Under the pieces are notes generated by a model, which was not told the origin of the DNA, ran no database searches, and saw only the letters and a list, made by a program, of their open reading frames with translations. The translations under genes were made by a program, and so were the position numbers. A DNA stretch of 64,000 nt from Nostoc spongiaeforme FACHB-130 (GTDB lineage: Bacteria; Cyanobacteriota; Cyanobacteriia; Cyanobacteriales; Nostocaceae): assembly GCF_014698475.1 (NCBI RefSeq), contig NZ_JACJTB010000029.1, positions 22,697 through 86,696 of the forward strand, read 5' to 3'. The stretch's first letter is position 1. Every line of letters starts with the position of its first letter. This document shows positions 48,077 to 57,327 of this stretch, piece after piece.

Positions 48077-49312
48077 ATGTCTTTCCCCGAACACGACTCT
48101 TATTGGATGGATACGGTTAACTTTATCCAGCAACACTATTGTCCAGAGGATTTTGTTCTTGCCCCTGAAATCTTCTGGGAAAAGTTTACCCGCCTTTACA
48201 CCTATAAAATTACCCATTCCCAAAGGGCGATCGCGGCAGATTGCCATTGGGCTATTATCCACAAAGGCTTGTTAGCTGAAATTGAAGAATCCTATTTGCA
48301 AGCCCTTCTAAAGGAGTTTTCACCAGTTTTTGCCAATGCTGTTTTTGTGGTGTTTAGTCGTTCCGCAAATTTACCGACTTTACCTGACGATGATTTGCAC
48401 TGGATGGCTTTCAAGAATTGGCTGCGCCAGAATAAACAATGGCCTCATCGATTCCAAAAACTCAAACATCGCCTCAAAGGCTATTTGCGCCGATGGTTTT
48501 CTCGTCAGCCACCCCAGCGCACTACAGGCATACCAGAAAAAATGGAGAAAATCGTAGATTTTAAGACCCTCACTGACGAGCAGATTCGTCAAGAGATGAA
48601 TCAATTGTATCTGGAAGGTGGCTATGAATTTCCCACCTTCTATGATCAAGCTCGATCAACTGAGATTGATCAATATACTCTGGAGATGCTGCCAGCGACC
48701 GCAGGCCGCAAGATTTTGGATATTGGCTGTGGTATTGGACGTGGGGCTTCGTTGATTAAAGACTGTGAACTTATGGTTGGGATTGATTTATCGGATGTGG
48801 CAATTGAGCAAGCCCAACGGCTGTACGCGAATCAGTCTAACTGCCAATTTCTACAAATGAATGCGCTGCAACTTGATTTTCCCGATCACAATTTTGATAT
48901 GGTACTCAGCCTTGAAATGATAGAACATGTTTCTAACGCTCAACAATATCTGCGGGAGGCACTGCGAGTTTTAAAGCCTGGTGGCTGTTTTCTTTTCAAT
49001 GTGGCAAACCAAGATAGTTTGCATCTGCGAATCACTCGCGCTCTGGGTTATCCTGCATTTAAAACCAATTACCAACATTTTCAGGAATTTTCTCTGGCAG
49101 AGATTGAAGCGATGTTGTTAGAGGCTGGTGGCAAGATTCAAGCAATCCGGGGTTCTTTCCTAATTCCTTACTGGGGAGTACCCGGTGTTAGTGAGGCAAT
49201 TCGACATCTCACTGATAACCAGCCAGAGATGGTCAATATTCTACAAACTTTGGGGCATCAAGTCTCACCTGAATATGCCTACACCTTTTTTGTCGCCTGC
49301 ACCAAAGTTTAG
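48077..49312 (+). CDS. SAM-dependent methyltransferase with N-terminal extension
   Basis: A 411-aa protein whose C-terminal half is a class I methyltransferase: KILDIGCGIGRGASLI (motif I), VGIDLSDVAI (acidic loop), and EALRVLKPGGCFLFN. The first ~170 residues, rich in Trp/His, are not a known domain. GTG at 48062 overlaps the GT stop; ATG at 48077 is used. Context suggests methylation of a glycan or glycolipid made with the GT next door. Motifs are complete. Confidence 0.85.
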   Translation: MSFPEHDSYWMDTVNFIQQHYCPEDFVLAPEIFWEKFTRLYTYKITHSQRAIAADCHWAIIHKGLLAEIEESYLQALLKEFSPVFANAVFVVFSRSANLPTLPDDDLHWMAFKNWLRQNKQWPHRFQKLKHRLKGYLRRWFSRQPPQRTTGIPEKMEKIVDFKTLTDEQIRQEMNQLYLEGGYEFPTFYDQARSTEIDQYTLEMLPATAGRKILDIGCGIGRGASLIKDCELMVGIDLSDVAIEQAQRLYANQSNCQFLQMNALQLDFPDHNFDMVLSLEMIEHVSNAQQYLREALRVLKPGGCFLFNVANQDSLHLRITRALGYPAFKTNYQHFQEFSLAEIEAMLLEAGGKIQAIRGSFLIPYWGVPGVSEAIRHLTDNQPEMVNILQTLGHQVSPEYAYTFFVACTKV

Positions 49313-49380
49313 CCGTATGCCAGAACTAGTTTTTGATATGATGAACTGACCAAACTCAGTTGGCATGGTTTTGCGATCAT

Positions 49381-49419
49381 GATTTGAGCATCTGGGTGAC
49401 GAGCTTCGAGGCGATTGCA
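49381..49419. repeat. 39-bp direct repeat, right copy
   Basis: 36 of 39 positions match the copy at 46262-46300. On the minus strand both encode RLEARHxDAQI, so the repeat is a duplicated coding fragment or its relic. Confidence 0.8.
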
Positions 49420-49458
49420 GGTAGCTATTTCACTTGCGTCAAATTCAGAACTTATAAC

Positions 49459-49730
49459 TAGGACTTATACTGTTTCACTTTAAATTTGATACAAATAGAC
49501 CGCAGGGGAGCAGGAGGTAAGGGGAAAGAATAAAAAACATTTTTTTCGTGAAATGGTATTACGCACTGTACAAAATAACTATCTTGTGTATTAACGTAAA
49601 TACGTTGTTTCAGGCTTTTGTCAATCACACTAGATTGGTTGTGATCGCCAAAATATGGTTGAAAAATCTAGCTAGAAGCCTCGAAAACTATACCTGTTAT
49701 TTTGGATTCTCTGTCAATGCATAAGTCCTA
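49459..49730. repeat. 272-bp inverted-repeat element with AGGACTTA-type ends
   Basis: TAGGACTTAT (49459-49468) and ATAAGTCCTA (49721-49730) are perfect 10-bp terminal inverted repeats. The ends share AGGACTTA with the element at 22515-22605. No open frame worth noting inside. It ends 8 bp before the stop of the next gene. Confidence 0.6.
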
Positions 49731-49737
49731 ATAACTA

Positions 49738-50595
49738 TCATTTGTTGCTATCGTTTTCATTAATTTCAGGTGAGTCTGAATACTCACCTGGAGCTAAAAG
49801 TGTCTCCTGTGTAGACTCAAAAACACGCTCTGCTGCTGAACCATTATCATTAATACCTATCTCTAGTCGGAAACCAATAAAATCTTCTTCTCTTCCTTGA
49901 ACGATTAAACTTAAACTCCCATGAGATGTTTCACCCCTTTCAAGGACTGAGGATAACCCCCCTTTGAAGGCAGAAATTTCCTTTCCATCCCTAGTCAATA
50001 CTTTTGCGTCTGGTGTCCATTTTTCTTCGATAATATAAGCTTTCGATAAAACCTCCTCCCATTTTTTTAAGTTATCTAGCTCAATTAAGCTAGGAATCTC
50101 AATGACTCGACGGTTGTATTCCTCCTTCTTCCGAAAGAAGACGCGAATACTAGCTGTAGTGATTTCAATTTGTCTTGAACTTTTGTTAGTGAAATAAGGC
50201 GTATAAATAACACGGAAACGTTTTTGTGATTTTGGATTTGTCTGTGTGATTTCTTCAATATTTATTTTCTGTATCGATGACAAAGGTATTGCATTCATCT
50301 GCTCAATCTCTAACTTGGATTTTTGCAAGGAAAGCTCTGAGATTTGAGATGCAACTTGCTTATCACGCTCTTCAAAACGCGTGAATATGAATACTGTCCA
50401 TACACCAGCACAAACTAGGGCTAACATCTGAAATATGTTTAGCCAATCGGAGACGGATAACTTACTCTTTGCTGTTTGAGCATTTAGGTTCTGCTGTTGA
50501 GTTTTGCATAATGTACCTGTTTCTGCAATCTCAGGCTGAATTGGCTGTTCAGATGGCAACAAGTTATCTGCATCAACTGGTTTCTGATTTTCCAC
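49738..50595 (-). CDS. membrane-anchored protein of unknown function
   Basis: A 285-aa protein with a polar N-terminus, one membrane helix (WLNIFQMLALVCAGVWTVFIF, residues ~52-72), a coiled-coil-like charged stretch and a beta-rich C-terminal domain of ~190 residues. No family recognised. The GTG start at 50595 follows GGAGAG. It stands alone between repeats and the CO2-uptake operon; not part of that operon as the gap is 223 bp. Confidence 0.7.
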   Translation of the reverse strand: MENQKPVDADNLLPSEQPIQPEIAETGTLCKTQQQNLNAQTAKSKLSVSDWLNIFQMLALVCAGVWTVFIFTRFEERDKQVASQISELSLQKSKLEIEQMNAIPLSSIQKINIEEITQTNPKSQKRFRVIYTPYFTNKSSRQIEITTASIRVFFRKKEEYNRRVIEIPSLIELDNLKKWEEVLSKAYIIEEKWTPDAKVLTRDGKEISAFKGGLSSVLERGETSHGSLSLIVQGREEDFIGFRLEIGINDNGSAAERVFESTQETLLAPGEYSDSPEINENDSNK

Positions 50596-50818
50596 AGTCT
50601 CTCCATATTCAACAACGATTAGAAGTCTAGTATAGGTTTTGTAGCCAAACAGATAGCTCTAAAAGTATGACTCCGTCCAGCGACGAGAAGCAACCTAACT
50701 ATTTACTAACACTAATCTACATTGTCTAGAGCTTTACTAATTGGGAACTAATAGTTGTATCTGCCTTCAATTCAAATCAACTTGTGTTCACTTATTAGTA
50801 AAGCTCATCGCTGTTTAA

Positions 50819-52144
50819 TTAACGATAATCTGGGGTTTGAATATTCCGCAGACGGGCAGCATCACGCATACCATAATCAGCGCGAGTAAAGCGATTTAAT
50901 TGTTGTTCAAAAAACTCACGATTGGCTTGCAAATGTTTAGGATTAGGGTCATCTAAGGGATATAAAAGTGCAGTTCTCAAGGCTTGAATTACCGCAGAAG
51001 TAACGTTATACATTGAGCGTTGGAAACTAATACCCAACTGAATCAACATATCGTCTTCACCACGGCAATGTTGTTTGTAATAATCAACAAGATATTGTGG
51101 TAAGAAGTGCAACATATCTTGCATTAATAATGTTGGTGGAATACCAGCAGTACCTACAGGAAATACATCGGCGTAGAGAATGCCGTAGTGGAAATCTTTT
51201 TGGTCATCTGGGACTTGTCCGGCTTGAGCGTTGTAAGACTTTGTACCTCTAAAGGGGGCGGTACGGTAGAATACAGCTTCTACGTAGGGTAATGCAGCTT
51301 CGTATAGCCAGGTGAAGCCTTTTGATTTGGGGATAATTTCGTAGCATTCGCCACGGATATAAACATGATGGTAAATGGGACGACCTGCGATCGCAAATAT
51401 GCCATTCACCAAAAAGTTCATCGCATCAGGTACGCCTTTAAACCCGCCTTCGTCGTAGATGTCGGACATTTCAAAGAATACCGGGGCCATGACTTCCCAG
51501 AACAAGCCGAGGTTAGAGTAGTATGACATCTGGCGGCACTGTTCCAAAAACATATCGGGAAACAGTTTGTACAGTCCCAGCATTACGGGGTTGCCTTGGA
51601 AGTAGGCTTTAATTGCCCTGTCGGCGTTGGCTTTGTATTCTTCGGAGTCGAGATACACATCAAATTGATTGACTGGCGCATACATGTGTCTATGCCAAAG
51701 CATTGCCCGCATACAAGCTTCCGCAAATTCCATGTTGATGCGATCGTGGAATAAGTGATGCAAGAACTTGGGCATTTTGACAGTTTCACCCTTTTCCATA
51801 AATGCCAAAAGTTCAGGATGGGCTGTTGCTTCACCGCGCCAAATTCTTAAATCAGCAGTATCGCCAGCGTAATGATTATGCAGGTCTAAATACTCTTTGG
51901 GTAAGAAGTATTTAAAAAAGGCAAATGGCTCTAAAAATACCCGTTCAGCTATATATAATAAGTCACGCCAGTAAAAATCCATCGGTACAGCGTAAGCTTT
52001 ATAAATACCAATAATTTGCATTAAGTTTTCTGGCGTGTCTGGCAACATTGAACCGCCAGCTTCTAAACGATGAATTACTTCAGCAAATTCATGGCGAGAA
52101 AGTGGAAGTTTAGTTGTCACAGATTTTTCTGGAGTTTGTACCAT
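50819..52144 (-). CDS. CO2 hydration protein (ChpX/ChpY, CupA/CupB family)
   Basis: A 441-aa protein that associates with specialised NDH-1 complexes on the thylakoid and is thought to hydrate CO2 to bicarbonate coupled to electron transfer. The family core is near identical along the length (EAGGSMLPDTPENLMQIIGIY, then MDFYWRDLLYIAERVFL, then RADYGM at the end), with conserved His/Cys/Tyr patches. Distinguishing ChpX (CupB) from ChpY (CupA) is not possible by eye; absence of a cupS gene next door mildly favours the ChpX type. It is the last gene of an operon beginning with ndhF. Confidence 0.9.
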   Translation of the reverse strand: MVQTPEKSVTTKLPLSRHEFAEVIHRLEAGGSMLPDTPENLMQIIGIYKAYAVPMDFYWRDLLYIAERVFLEPFAFFKYFLPKEYLDLHNHYAGDTADLRIWRGEATAHPELLAFMEKGETVKMPKFLHHLFHDRINMEFAEACMRAMLWHRHMYAPVNQFDVYLDSEEYKANADRAIKAYFQGNPVMLGLYKLFPDMFLEQCRQMSYYSNLGLFWEVMAPVFFEMSDIYDEGGFKGVPDAMNFLVNGIFAIAGRPIYHHVYIRGECYEIIPKSKGFTWLYEAALPYVEAVFYRTAPFRGTKSYNAQAGQVPDDQKDFHYGILYADVFPVGTAGIPPTLLMQDMLHFLPQYLVDYYKQHCRGEDDMLIQLGISFQRSMYNVTSAVIQALRTALLYPLDDPNPKHLQANREFFEQQLNRFTRADYGMRDAARLRNIQTPDYR

Positions 52145-52171
52145 GTTAGTTCCTAGATATTAAATGTATTT

Positions 52172-52768
52172 TTAGACAGTAGAAATATCGGTTGTTTGTA
52201 ATTGCTGACGTATTTTTAAAGCATGAAAAATACTCAAAACATCATGCGTCCAAACTGGCAATATTAATGTCATGGCAATTTCTTCGATGCTGTAAATAGT
52301 TCCGGCAATACAAGTTAGCCATAAAGCTATGCCAGCGTAGTTAAATCCAAACAATGCCACAATGGCAATAAATAATGTAATTCCCCAAAACTTGGCTGAG
52401 TAAGTGTGATAGCTGGCGGGTTTGCCATATTTAATTAAGTTCACTATCCACCACACAATTTGAGCAACAATCACCATCAATAAAGGAAGGCGATAAGCTA
52501 TCAAAATATCTCGGTATCCCAGCCAAGCACTTAAAAAGATACAACTAAAAAGGCAGGTATCAGCCCAGCTATCAGCTTGTCGCAATTTGGCATTGCTAAC
52601 ACCAAGTCGCCGGGCAATAATGCCATCAAAAATGTCGGAAAGAAAAGCAGCAGTAAAACCCACTAAAAACCAAATACTCGTATCACCATCCCAAGCATCC
52701 CACAGGAGGAAGGGTGCTATTAAAAAGCGGAACATTACAAGGCCACTGGGAATTAAGGTGAGATTCAT
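52172..52768 (-). CDS. CDP-alcohol phosphatidyltransferase family protein
   Basis: A 198-aa integral membrane enzyme with about six hydrophobic helices. The family motif DG-x2-AR-x8-G-x3-D-x3-D is present as DGIIAR...D-x3-D, but the position of the middle Gly is Leu. Family members transfer a phosphate-alcohol to CDP-activated lipid (phosphatidylglycerol or cardiolipin type). The good ribosome site AGGAGA precedes ATG 52768. It is between ndhD (211 bp) and the CO2 hydration gene (27 bp), an unusual location. Activity is uncertain because of the altered motif residue. Confidence 0.75.
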   Translation of the reverse strand: MNLTLIPSGLVMFRFLIAPFLLWDAWDGDTSIWFLVGFTAAFLSDIFDGIIARRLGVSNAKLRQADSWADTCLFSCIFLSAWLGYRDILIAYRLPLLMVIVAQIVWWIVNLIKYGKPASYHTYSAKFWGITLFIAIVALFGFNYAGIALWLTCIAGTIYSIEEIAMTLILPVWTHDVLSIFHALKIRQQLQTTDISTV

Positions 52769-52850
52769 ATTTTCTCCTGTATGTTTGATGAAGTAGTATT
52801 CAAGAGTCAGAGTTTAGAATCACTATCATAACTTCCCAAAAATTAAGATA

Positions 52851-52885
52851 AACGAACCGCAAAGAGCGCAAAGGACACGAAGAAG
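52851..52885. repeat. dispersed intergenic repeat
   Basis: AACGAACCGCAAAGAGCGCA and following bases are nearly the inverted interior of the element at 22515-22605. It lies between ndhD and the phosphatidyltransferase gene. Confidence 0.6.
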
Positions 52886-52979
52886 AAAAAAGAGTTTTAG
52901 AGAGTTCTTGAGTCAGTTCTAATTCTATGCAGTTGATGGAGGAAGTAGAGAGATAATTCTGAATTCTGAATTCTTTCCA

Positions 52980-54482
52980 TTACTTCAACGCAACCTGAGA
53001 AACTACGGTTTTTTCCGCAGGAGTAATTGCTGCTACCATTGCTGTGGTTGTGGTCTCACTCCAACGCACTAACCAAGTAGGTTGGACTCCTAAAAAGATG
53101 ATGAGGACTGCCAAAATTAAGGCTGGTACTTTCTCAGACCACAACACTTTAGGATAGTAGGCTAAATCATTGTCGAGTCTGCCAAAACAGGTGCGGTTCA
53201 GCAGGATGACGAAGTACACCGCCGTTAAACCACTGGCGACAACACATAATATTGTCGGAATGGGGAAGACAGAGAAACTGCCCTGAAAGACGATAAATTC
53301 GGCGATAAATCCTGTTAAACCGGGAATACCAGCACTAGCCATGCCACTTAATACGAGTAAGGCACTAATTAAAGGTATGCCACGAATTGGACTCATTAAA
53401 CCGTTGAGTTTATCTAACTCGCGTGTGCCGGCTTTAACTTCCACGACTCCTACCAAATGGAAGAGAATGGCAAGGATGATGCCGTGGCTAAACATTTGGG
53501 ACACTGCACCAACTAGGGCGAGGGAGGTACTAGCGGCGCTGGCTAGTAATACATAGCCCATGTGACCGATAGAACTGTATGCGACCATCCGCTTGATATC
53601 TTTTTGAGCGATCGCAACTACTGCCCCATATATCGCGCTAATTGCCCCCCAAATTGCCAAGGTTGGGGCAACAATACTCCAAGCGTTGGGGAACATCCCC
53701 ATCCCAAACCGCAATAAACCGTAGGTTCCCAGTTTTGCTAACACACCACCTAACAAAATGGCGATGGGTGCGGAAGCTTCCACATAAGCATCAGGTAGCC
53801 AAGTGTGGAAGGGGACTAGAGGAATTTTGATGCCAAAACCAAGGATGATTCCTGCTAGTAACAGCAGTTGCAGTCCAGCAGAGAGGGTTTGAGTAGAAAC
53901 AGCATCAAAAGCAAAGCTGGTGGAACCTGTTAGCCACACCATACCTAAGAAGGTGGCTAAAATTAATGCGCCGGAAACAGCAGTGTAAATTAAAAATTTA
54001 ATTCCAGCGTAAGCCCGTTTTTCACCGCCCCAAATCGAAATTAATAAATAGAAGGGGATTAATTCTAATTCGTAGAACAGGAAAAACAACAGTAAATTTT
54101 CCGCGAGAAATGCCCCAGCAACACCGCCACTTACTAACAAAATCATTGAGTAAAATAAGCGGGGGCGTTCTGTATCTTTGCTGCTGCTGTAAATAGCAAT
54201 CCAAGTCAGGAGGCTATTCAAAATCAACATTAATATTGATAGCCCATCCACCCCTAATTGATAACTTAAACCAAGGGTTTCATTCCAAGGTAAATATTCT
54301 TGAAACTGCATTCCTGGAGTAGTTAAATCAAATTTTAAGAGGATGAACAAATTCCACAGCAGGATTAAACCGGATAATGTGAGGGATACCAAGCGCAAGC
54401 GATTTGGTTGGATGGCATTGTTAGGCCAAAACCCAATAATTACGGAAGCGATAATTGGTGCCCAAATTAAAACACTTAGCAT
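52980..54482 (-). CDS. ndhD: NADH-quinone/plastoquinone oxidoreductase subunit D (NdhD3/D4 type)
   Basis: A 500-aa antiporter-like proton-pumping subunit of the NDH-1 complex, about 14 membrane helices. The conserved helix 5 Glu (FFLFYELELIPFYLLISIWGG) and Lys residues of the discontinuous helices (FGIKIPLVPFHTWLPDAYVEA and KRMVAYSSIGHMGYV) are present. Next to ndhF and the CO2 hydration gene it belongs to a CO2-uptake NDH-1 variant rather than to the respiratory NDH-1. D3 or D4 cannot be told from sequence alone. Confidence 0.92.
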   Translation of the reverse strand: MLSVLIWAPIIASVIIGFWPNNAIQPNRLRLVSLTLSGLILLWNLFILLKFDLTTPGMQFQEYLPWNETLGLSYQLGVDGLSILMLILNSLLTWIAIYSSSKDTERPRLFYSMILLVSGGVAGAFLAENLLLFFLFYELELIPFYLLISIWGGEKRAYAGIKFLIYTAVSGALILATFLGMVWLTGSTSFAFDAVSTQTLSAGLQLLLLAGIILGFGIKIPLVPFHTWLPDAYVEASAPIAILLGGVLAKLGTYGLLRFGMGMFPNAWSIVAPTLAIWGAISAIYGAVVAIAQKDIKRMVAYSSIGHMGYVLLASAASTSLALVGAVSQMFSHGIILAILFHLVGVVEVKAGTRELDKLNGLMSPIRGIPLISALLVLSGMASAGIPGLTGFIAEFIVFQGSFSVFPIPTILCVVASGLTAVYFVILLNRTCFGRLDNDLAYYPKVLWSEKVPALILAVLIIFLGVQPTWLVRWSETTTTAMVAAITPAEKTVVSQVALK

Positions 54483-54525
54483 GGAAGTTTTAACCGCAGA
54501 TGAACGCAGATGAAATGATTATTGA

Positions 54526-56385
54526 CTAAAACATCAACTCTAAAAACTGTACGCCCCAGTATGGCCATGTCACCCACGCACCTAAAAGACCAATGCCTAA
54601 GAGGACTGTGAAGGCGTAAGTTTGGGTTTGTCCAGAGGTGCTATATTTCAAGCCTTCGCCACCGAGGAGGGAGAACAACCCAACAAAGTTAACAATGCCA
54701 TCTACTACGAAGCGGTCAACCATATCAGCAAATTTTGCCAGTTGGGCAACACTGAAAATGATGGTCATCCGGTAGATTTTTGGGGTGTAAAAGTCGTAAG
54801 CCAACAAGTCTTGCAAACCTTTCCAGGGTAAGCGGACTGGTTTGGGAATGTTGCCGAGGTAAATTACACCACCGACACTACAACCGAAAATACTCGACCA
54901 AATTAGTAGGAGTGCGACATCTTTGTTGAGGCTTGCCCAGTCGGGTAAGAGTGATAAGCTTTGCAACACTAAAGGTAGATGGAGGACAAATCCGAATAAA
55001 ATCACCATTGGTAATACCATCGGCCAATGCACTTCAGGCGATCGCTCACTCATTTGCTTCGCTTTACCACCAAAAATCAAGCCAAATTCTCTAGCTAAAC
55101 TAACGGCTGTCAATGCGTTAACTGCTATAACTATCCCAACTAGCCAAGGCTGAGTTTCCCATAACCCATCAGCTAATTCCATCAATGCCCAAAAGCTACC
55201 AAGGGGTGGGAACCCAATTAATCCTAATGTGCCAATAATAAACGCTAAACCAGAGATAGGACGGCGTGACCATAATCCGCCTAGTTGAGTCACATCTTGG
55301 CTGATGCTGTTCCAAATAATACCCCCAGTACTCATCACTAACAAGGCAGCAGATAAAGCGTGAGTCAGAACTAGTAACAGTGCAGCATCATCTTGCTGTG
55401 TGCCTACAGCGATGAACACTAAGCCCATGTATGCACTCACAGAATAAGATTGGCAGCGTTTCACGTCAATTTGGGCGATCGCAATTAAGGATGCACCAAT
55501 AGCTGTTACTGACCCAATCGCTACCATCACTGTAGAAACTAGGGGTGATAAAGTTAATACGGGTTGCAGTTTAATCAGTACCCATGCACCACTGGCTACA
55601 ACTACCGAGTTCCGCAAAATTGTACTGGGAACAGGGCCTTCCATCGCCTCATCTAACCACAAGTGCAGGGGGAATTGGGCGCATTTACCCATCGGCCCGG
55701 CAATTAAGGCTAAACCCACTAAACTAATTACTGTCGGGTCAATTTCCGCAGTTTTCGCCCATACAGCCAGTTCGTTATAATCCCAGGTTCCCGCCAGCGG
55801 CCATAAACCTAAAACCCCAATCAGCAGAAACAAGTCTCCTACCCGTTTGGTTAAGAAAGCGTCTCTCGCACCTGTTACCACCAAAGGCTGGCTAAACCAT
55901 AAGCCTACTAACAAGTAGGTTCCCAAAGTGAGGACTTCTAGGATTACATAACTAAAGAACAAGTTATTACATAAGGCTAGGGCGCATAATCCCGCTTCAA
56001 ATAGTCCTAATAAAGAATAGAAGCGTCCCCAACCCCAATCCATTTCCATGTAACCAATAGCATAAATTTGTGCTAACAAATTTAAACCAGTGATGACAAC
56101 TAACGCGCCTACACTAATTGACGAAATTTCCACAGCAATGGTTAAGTCTAACCCTGCTGTTGATAGCCAATGAATAAATACTTCTTGGGGTGGATGATTC
56201 CAAGTTGCTTGTAAGGCGATCGCACTATGGACAAACGCCAAAAATGTCATTACTAAATTTACATAACCTGCTGGCCTTGGCCCAGTTTTGCGGATGATCC
56301 CCGGCGACCAAGGTACGGCTAAAAGCCCACCAATTAAGGCATATAAAGGAACAAGCCAAACAGTCTCTAGTAGAAACTGAGCCAT
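54526..56385 (-). CDS. ndhF: NADH-quinone/plastoquinone oxidoreductase subunit F (NdhF3/F4 type)
   Basis: A 619-aa antiporter-like subunit with about 16 helices, shorter than respiratory NdhF. YVILEVLTLGTYLLVGLWFSQP carries the conserved Glu, and KCAQFPLHLWLDEAMEGPVPS and KRCQSYSVSAYMGLV the Lys and His residues of the proton path. It starts the operon with ndhD 43 bp later, then the phosphatidyltransferase and CO2 hydration genes. AGGGG lies before ATG 56385. Confidence 0.92.
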   Translation of the reverse strand: MAQFLLETVWLVPLYALIGGLLAVPWSPGIIRKTGPRPAGYVNLVMTFLAFVHSAIALQATWNHPPQEVFIHWLSTAGLDLTIAVEISSISVGALVVITGLNLLAQIYAIGYMEMDWGWGRFYSLLGLFEAGLCALALCNNLFFSYVILEVLTLGTYLLVGLWFSQPLVVTGARDAFLTKRVGDLFLLIGVLGLWPLAGTWDYNELAVWAKTAEIDPTVISLVGLALIAGPMGKCAQFPLHLWLDEAMEGPVPSTILRNSVVVASGAWVLIKLQPVLTLSPLVSTVMVAIGSVTAIGASLIAIAQIDVKRCQSYSVSAYMGLVFIAVGTQQDDAALLLVLTHALSAALLVMSTGGIIWNSISQDVTQLGGLWSRRPISGLAFIIGTLGLIGFPPLGSFWALMELADGLWETQPWLVGIVIAVNALTAVSLAREFGLIFGGKAKQMSERSPEVHWPMVLPMVILFGFVLHLPLVLQSLSLLPDWASLNKDVALLLIWSSIFGCSVGGVIYLGNIPKPVRLPWKGLQDLLAYDFYTPKIYRMTIIFSVAQLAKFADMVDRFVVDGIVNFVGLFSLLGGEGLKYSTSGQTQTYAFTVLLGIGLLGAWVTWPYWGVQFLELMF

Positions 56386-56748
56386 GAAAATACCCCTAGA
56401 TTTAAACAGAAATTAGTGTTTTGGGATCAAATCCCTTTGATCCCGCTACTCTGCACTATTCAAAAACGCAAGTTTATATTTGCTTAATTTTGTTAGATTA
56501 AGCTTACCGTTATCTGAGGCAAAAGGGAATTAGTTGATTAGATAAATCAGCGATAATTACTCTAATTAATTCTTATATATCTATGGATTGAATTAAACAA
56601 TATCATCTATCGATTAATATCTATGGTTTTTCCATAGAGAAATAAATATAGTAATCATTATTCATCTCTTGGGATCAGTCTGTTCTAGGTATGAAGACAC
56701 AAAGTAACTAGTGAATAAGTCTTTCACCTATTTTTCATACTTCAGACT
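56386..56748. promoter_or_regulatory. upstream region of the CO2-uptake operon with two hairpins
   Basis: About 360 bp. A perfect hairpin GGGATCAAA/TTTGATCCC (56423-56431 and 56436-56444) lies 38 bp upstream of the ndhF ATG, probably in its leader. A second, CTATGG/CCATAG (56621-56626 and 56632-56637), lies further up. The low-CO2 operon is regulated by LysR proteins in other cyanobacteria; no site could be identified with confidence. The promoter has not been pinned down. Confidence 0.5.
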
Positions 56749-57258
56749 TCACACTTCAGACTTCTTTTCCCCAATTCGCAGACCCATAATAATTAAATCT
56801 CGTTCTATTTGATCTAGTTCGGCTACTTGCGGTAAATATCCCCAAAGTTGAAAACCTAATGTTTCAAAAAGTTTCAGGCTGGGGTGATTATGGGCAAAAA
56901 TAAAACCTAAGAGTGTTTTTAACCCTAAATTGGGGCTTTCCGCAATTGCGAGGCTTAATAGTCGTCGTCCCAAACCGCAATGATGAAAAGCTGGGGCAAT
57001 ATAAATACTAATTTCAGCAGTAGCTTGATAAGCTGGACGACCATAAAATGATTGGAAACTCAGCCACCCAGCAATTTTACCTTCTTGTTCAATTACCCAC
57101 AAAGGACGATAATTAGGCGATCGCCCATGAAACCAAGTGCGGCGACTTTCCACAGATACAGGTTCTAAATCAGCAGTAGCGAGACGGCTAGGAATCGCCG
57201 CATTATAAATAGCTACGATCGCAGGTAAATCAGCTTCAGTCGCATGGCGGATAGTCAT
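56749..57258 (-). CDS. GNAT N-acetyltransferase, phosphinothricin-acetyltransferase-like
   Basis: A 169-aa GNAT enzyme. Acetyl-CoA motif A is HHCGLGRRLLSLAI (Q/R-x-x-G-x-G/A); YIAPAFHH precedes it. The start MTIRHATEADLPAIVAIYNAAI and WVIEQEGKIAGWLSF match the Pat/Bar subgroup that acetylates methionine sulfoximine or phosphinothricin-type amino acids. ATG 57258 is preferred over the upstream frame extension (13 codons). It is divergent from the FAD gene with 69 bp between. Confidence 0.85.
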   Translation of the reverse strand: MTIRHATEADLPAIVAIYNAAIPSRLATADLEPVSVESRRTWFHGRSPNYRPLWVIEQEGKIAGWLSFQSFYGRPAYQATAEISIYIAPAFHHCGLGRRLLSLAIAESPNLGLKTLLGFIFAHNHPSLKLFETLGFQLWGYLPQVAELDQIERDLIIMGLRIGEKKSEV

Positions 57259-57327
57259 CGCTACCGTGTCAGAAAGGATATTGTAGAAAATATTCAAAAA
57301 TCATACAGTGTTCATCAATAGAATTCT

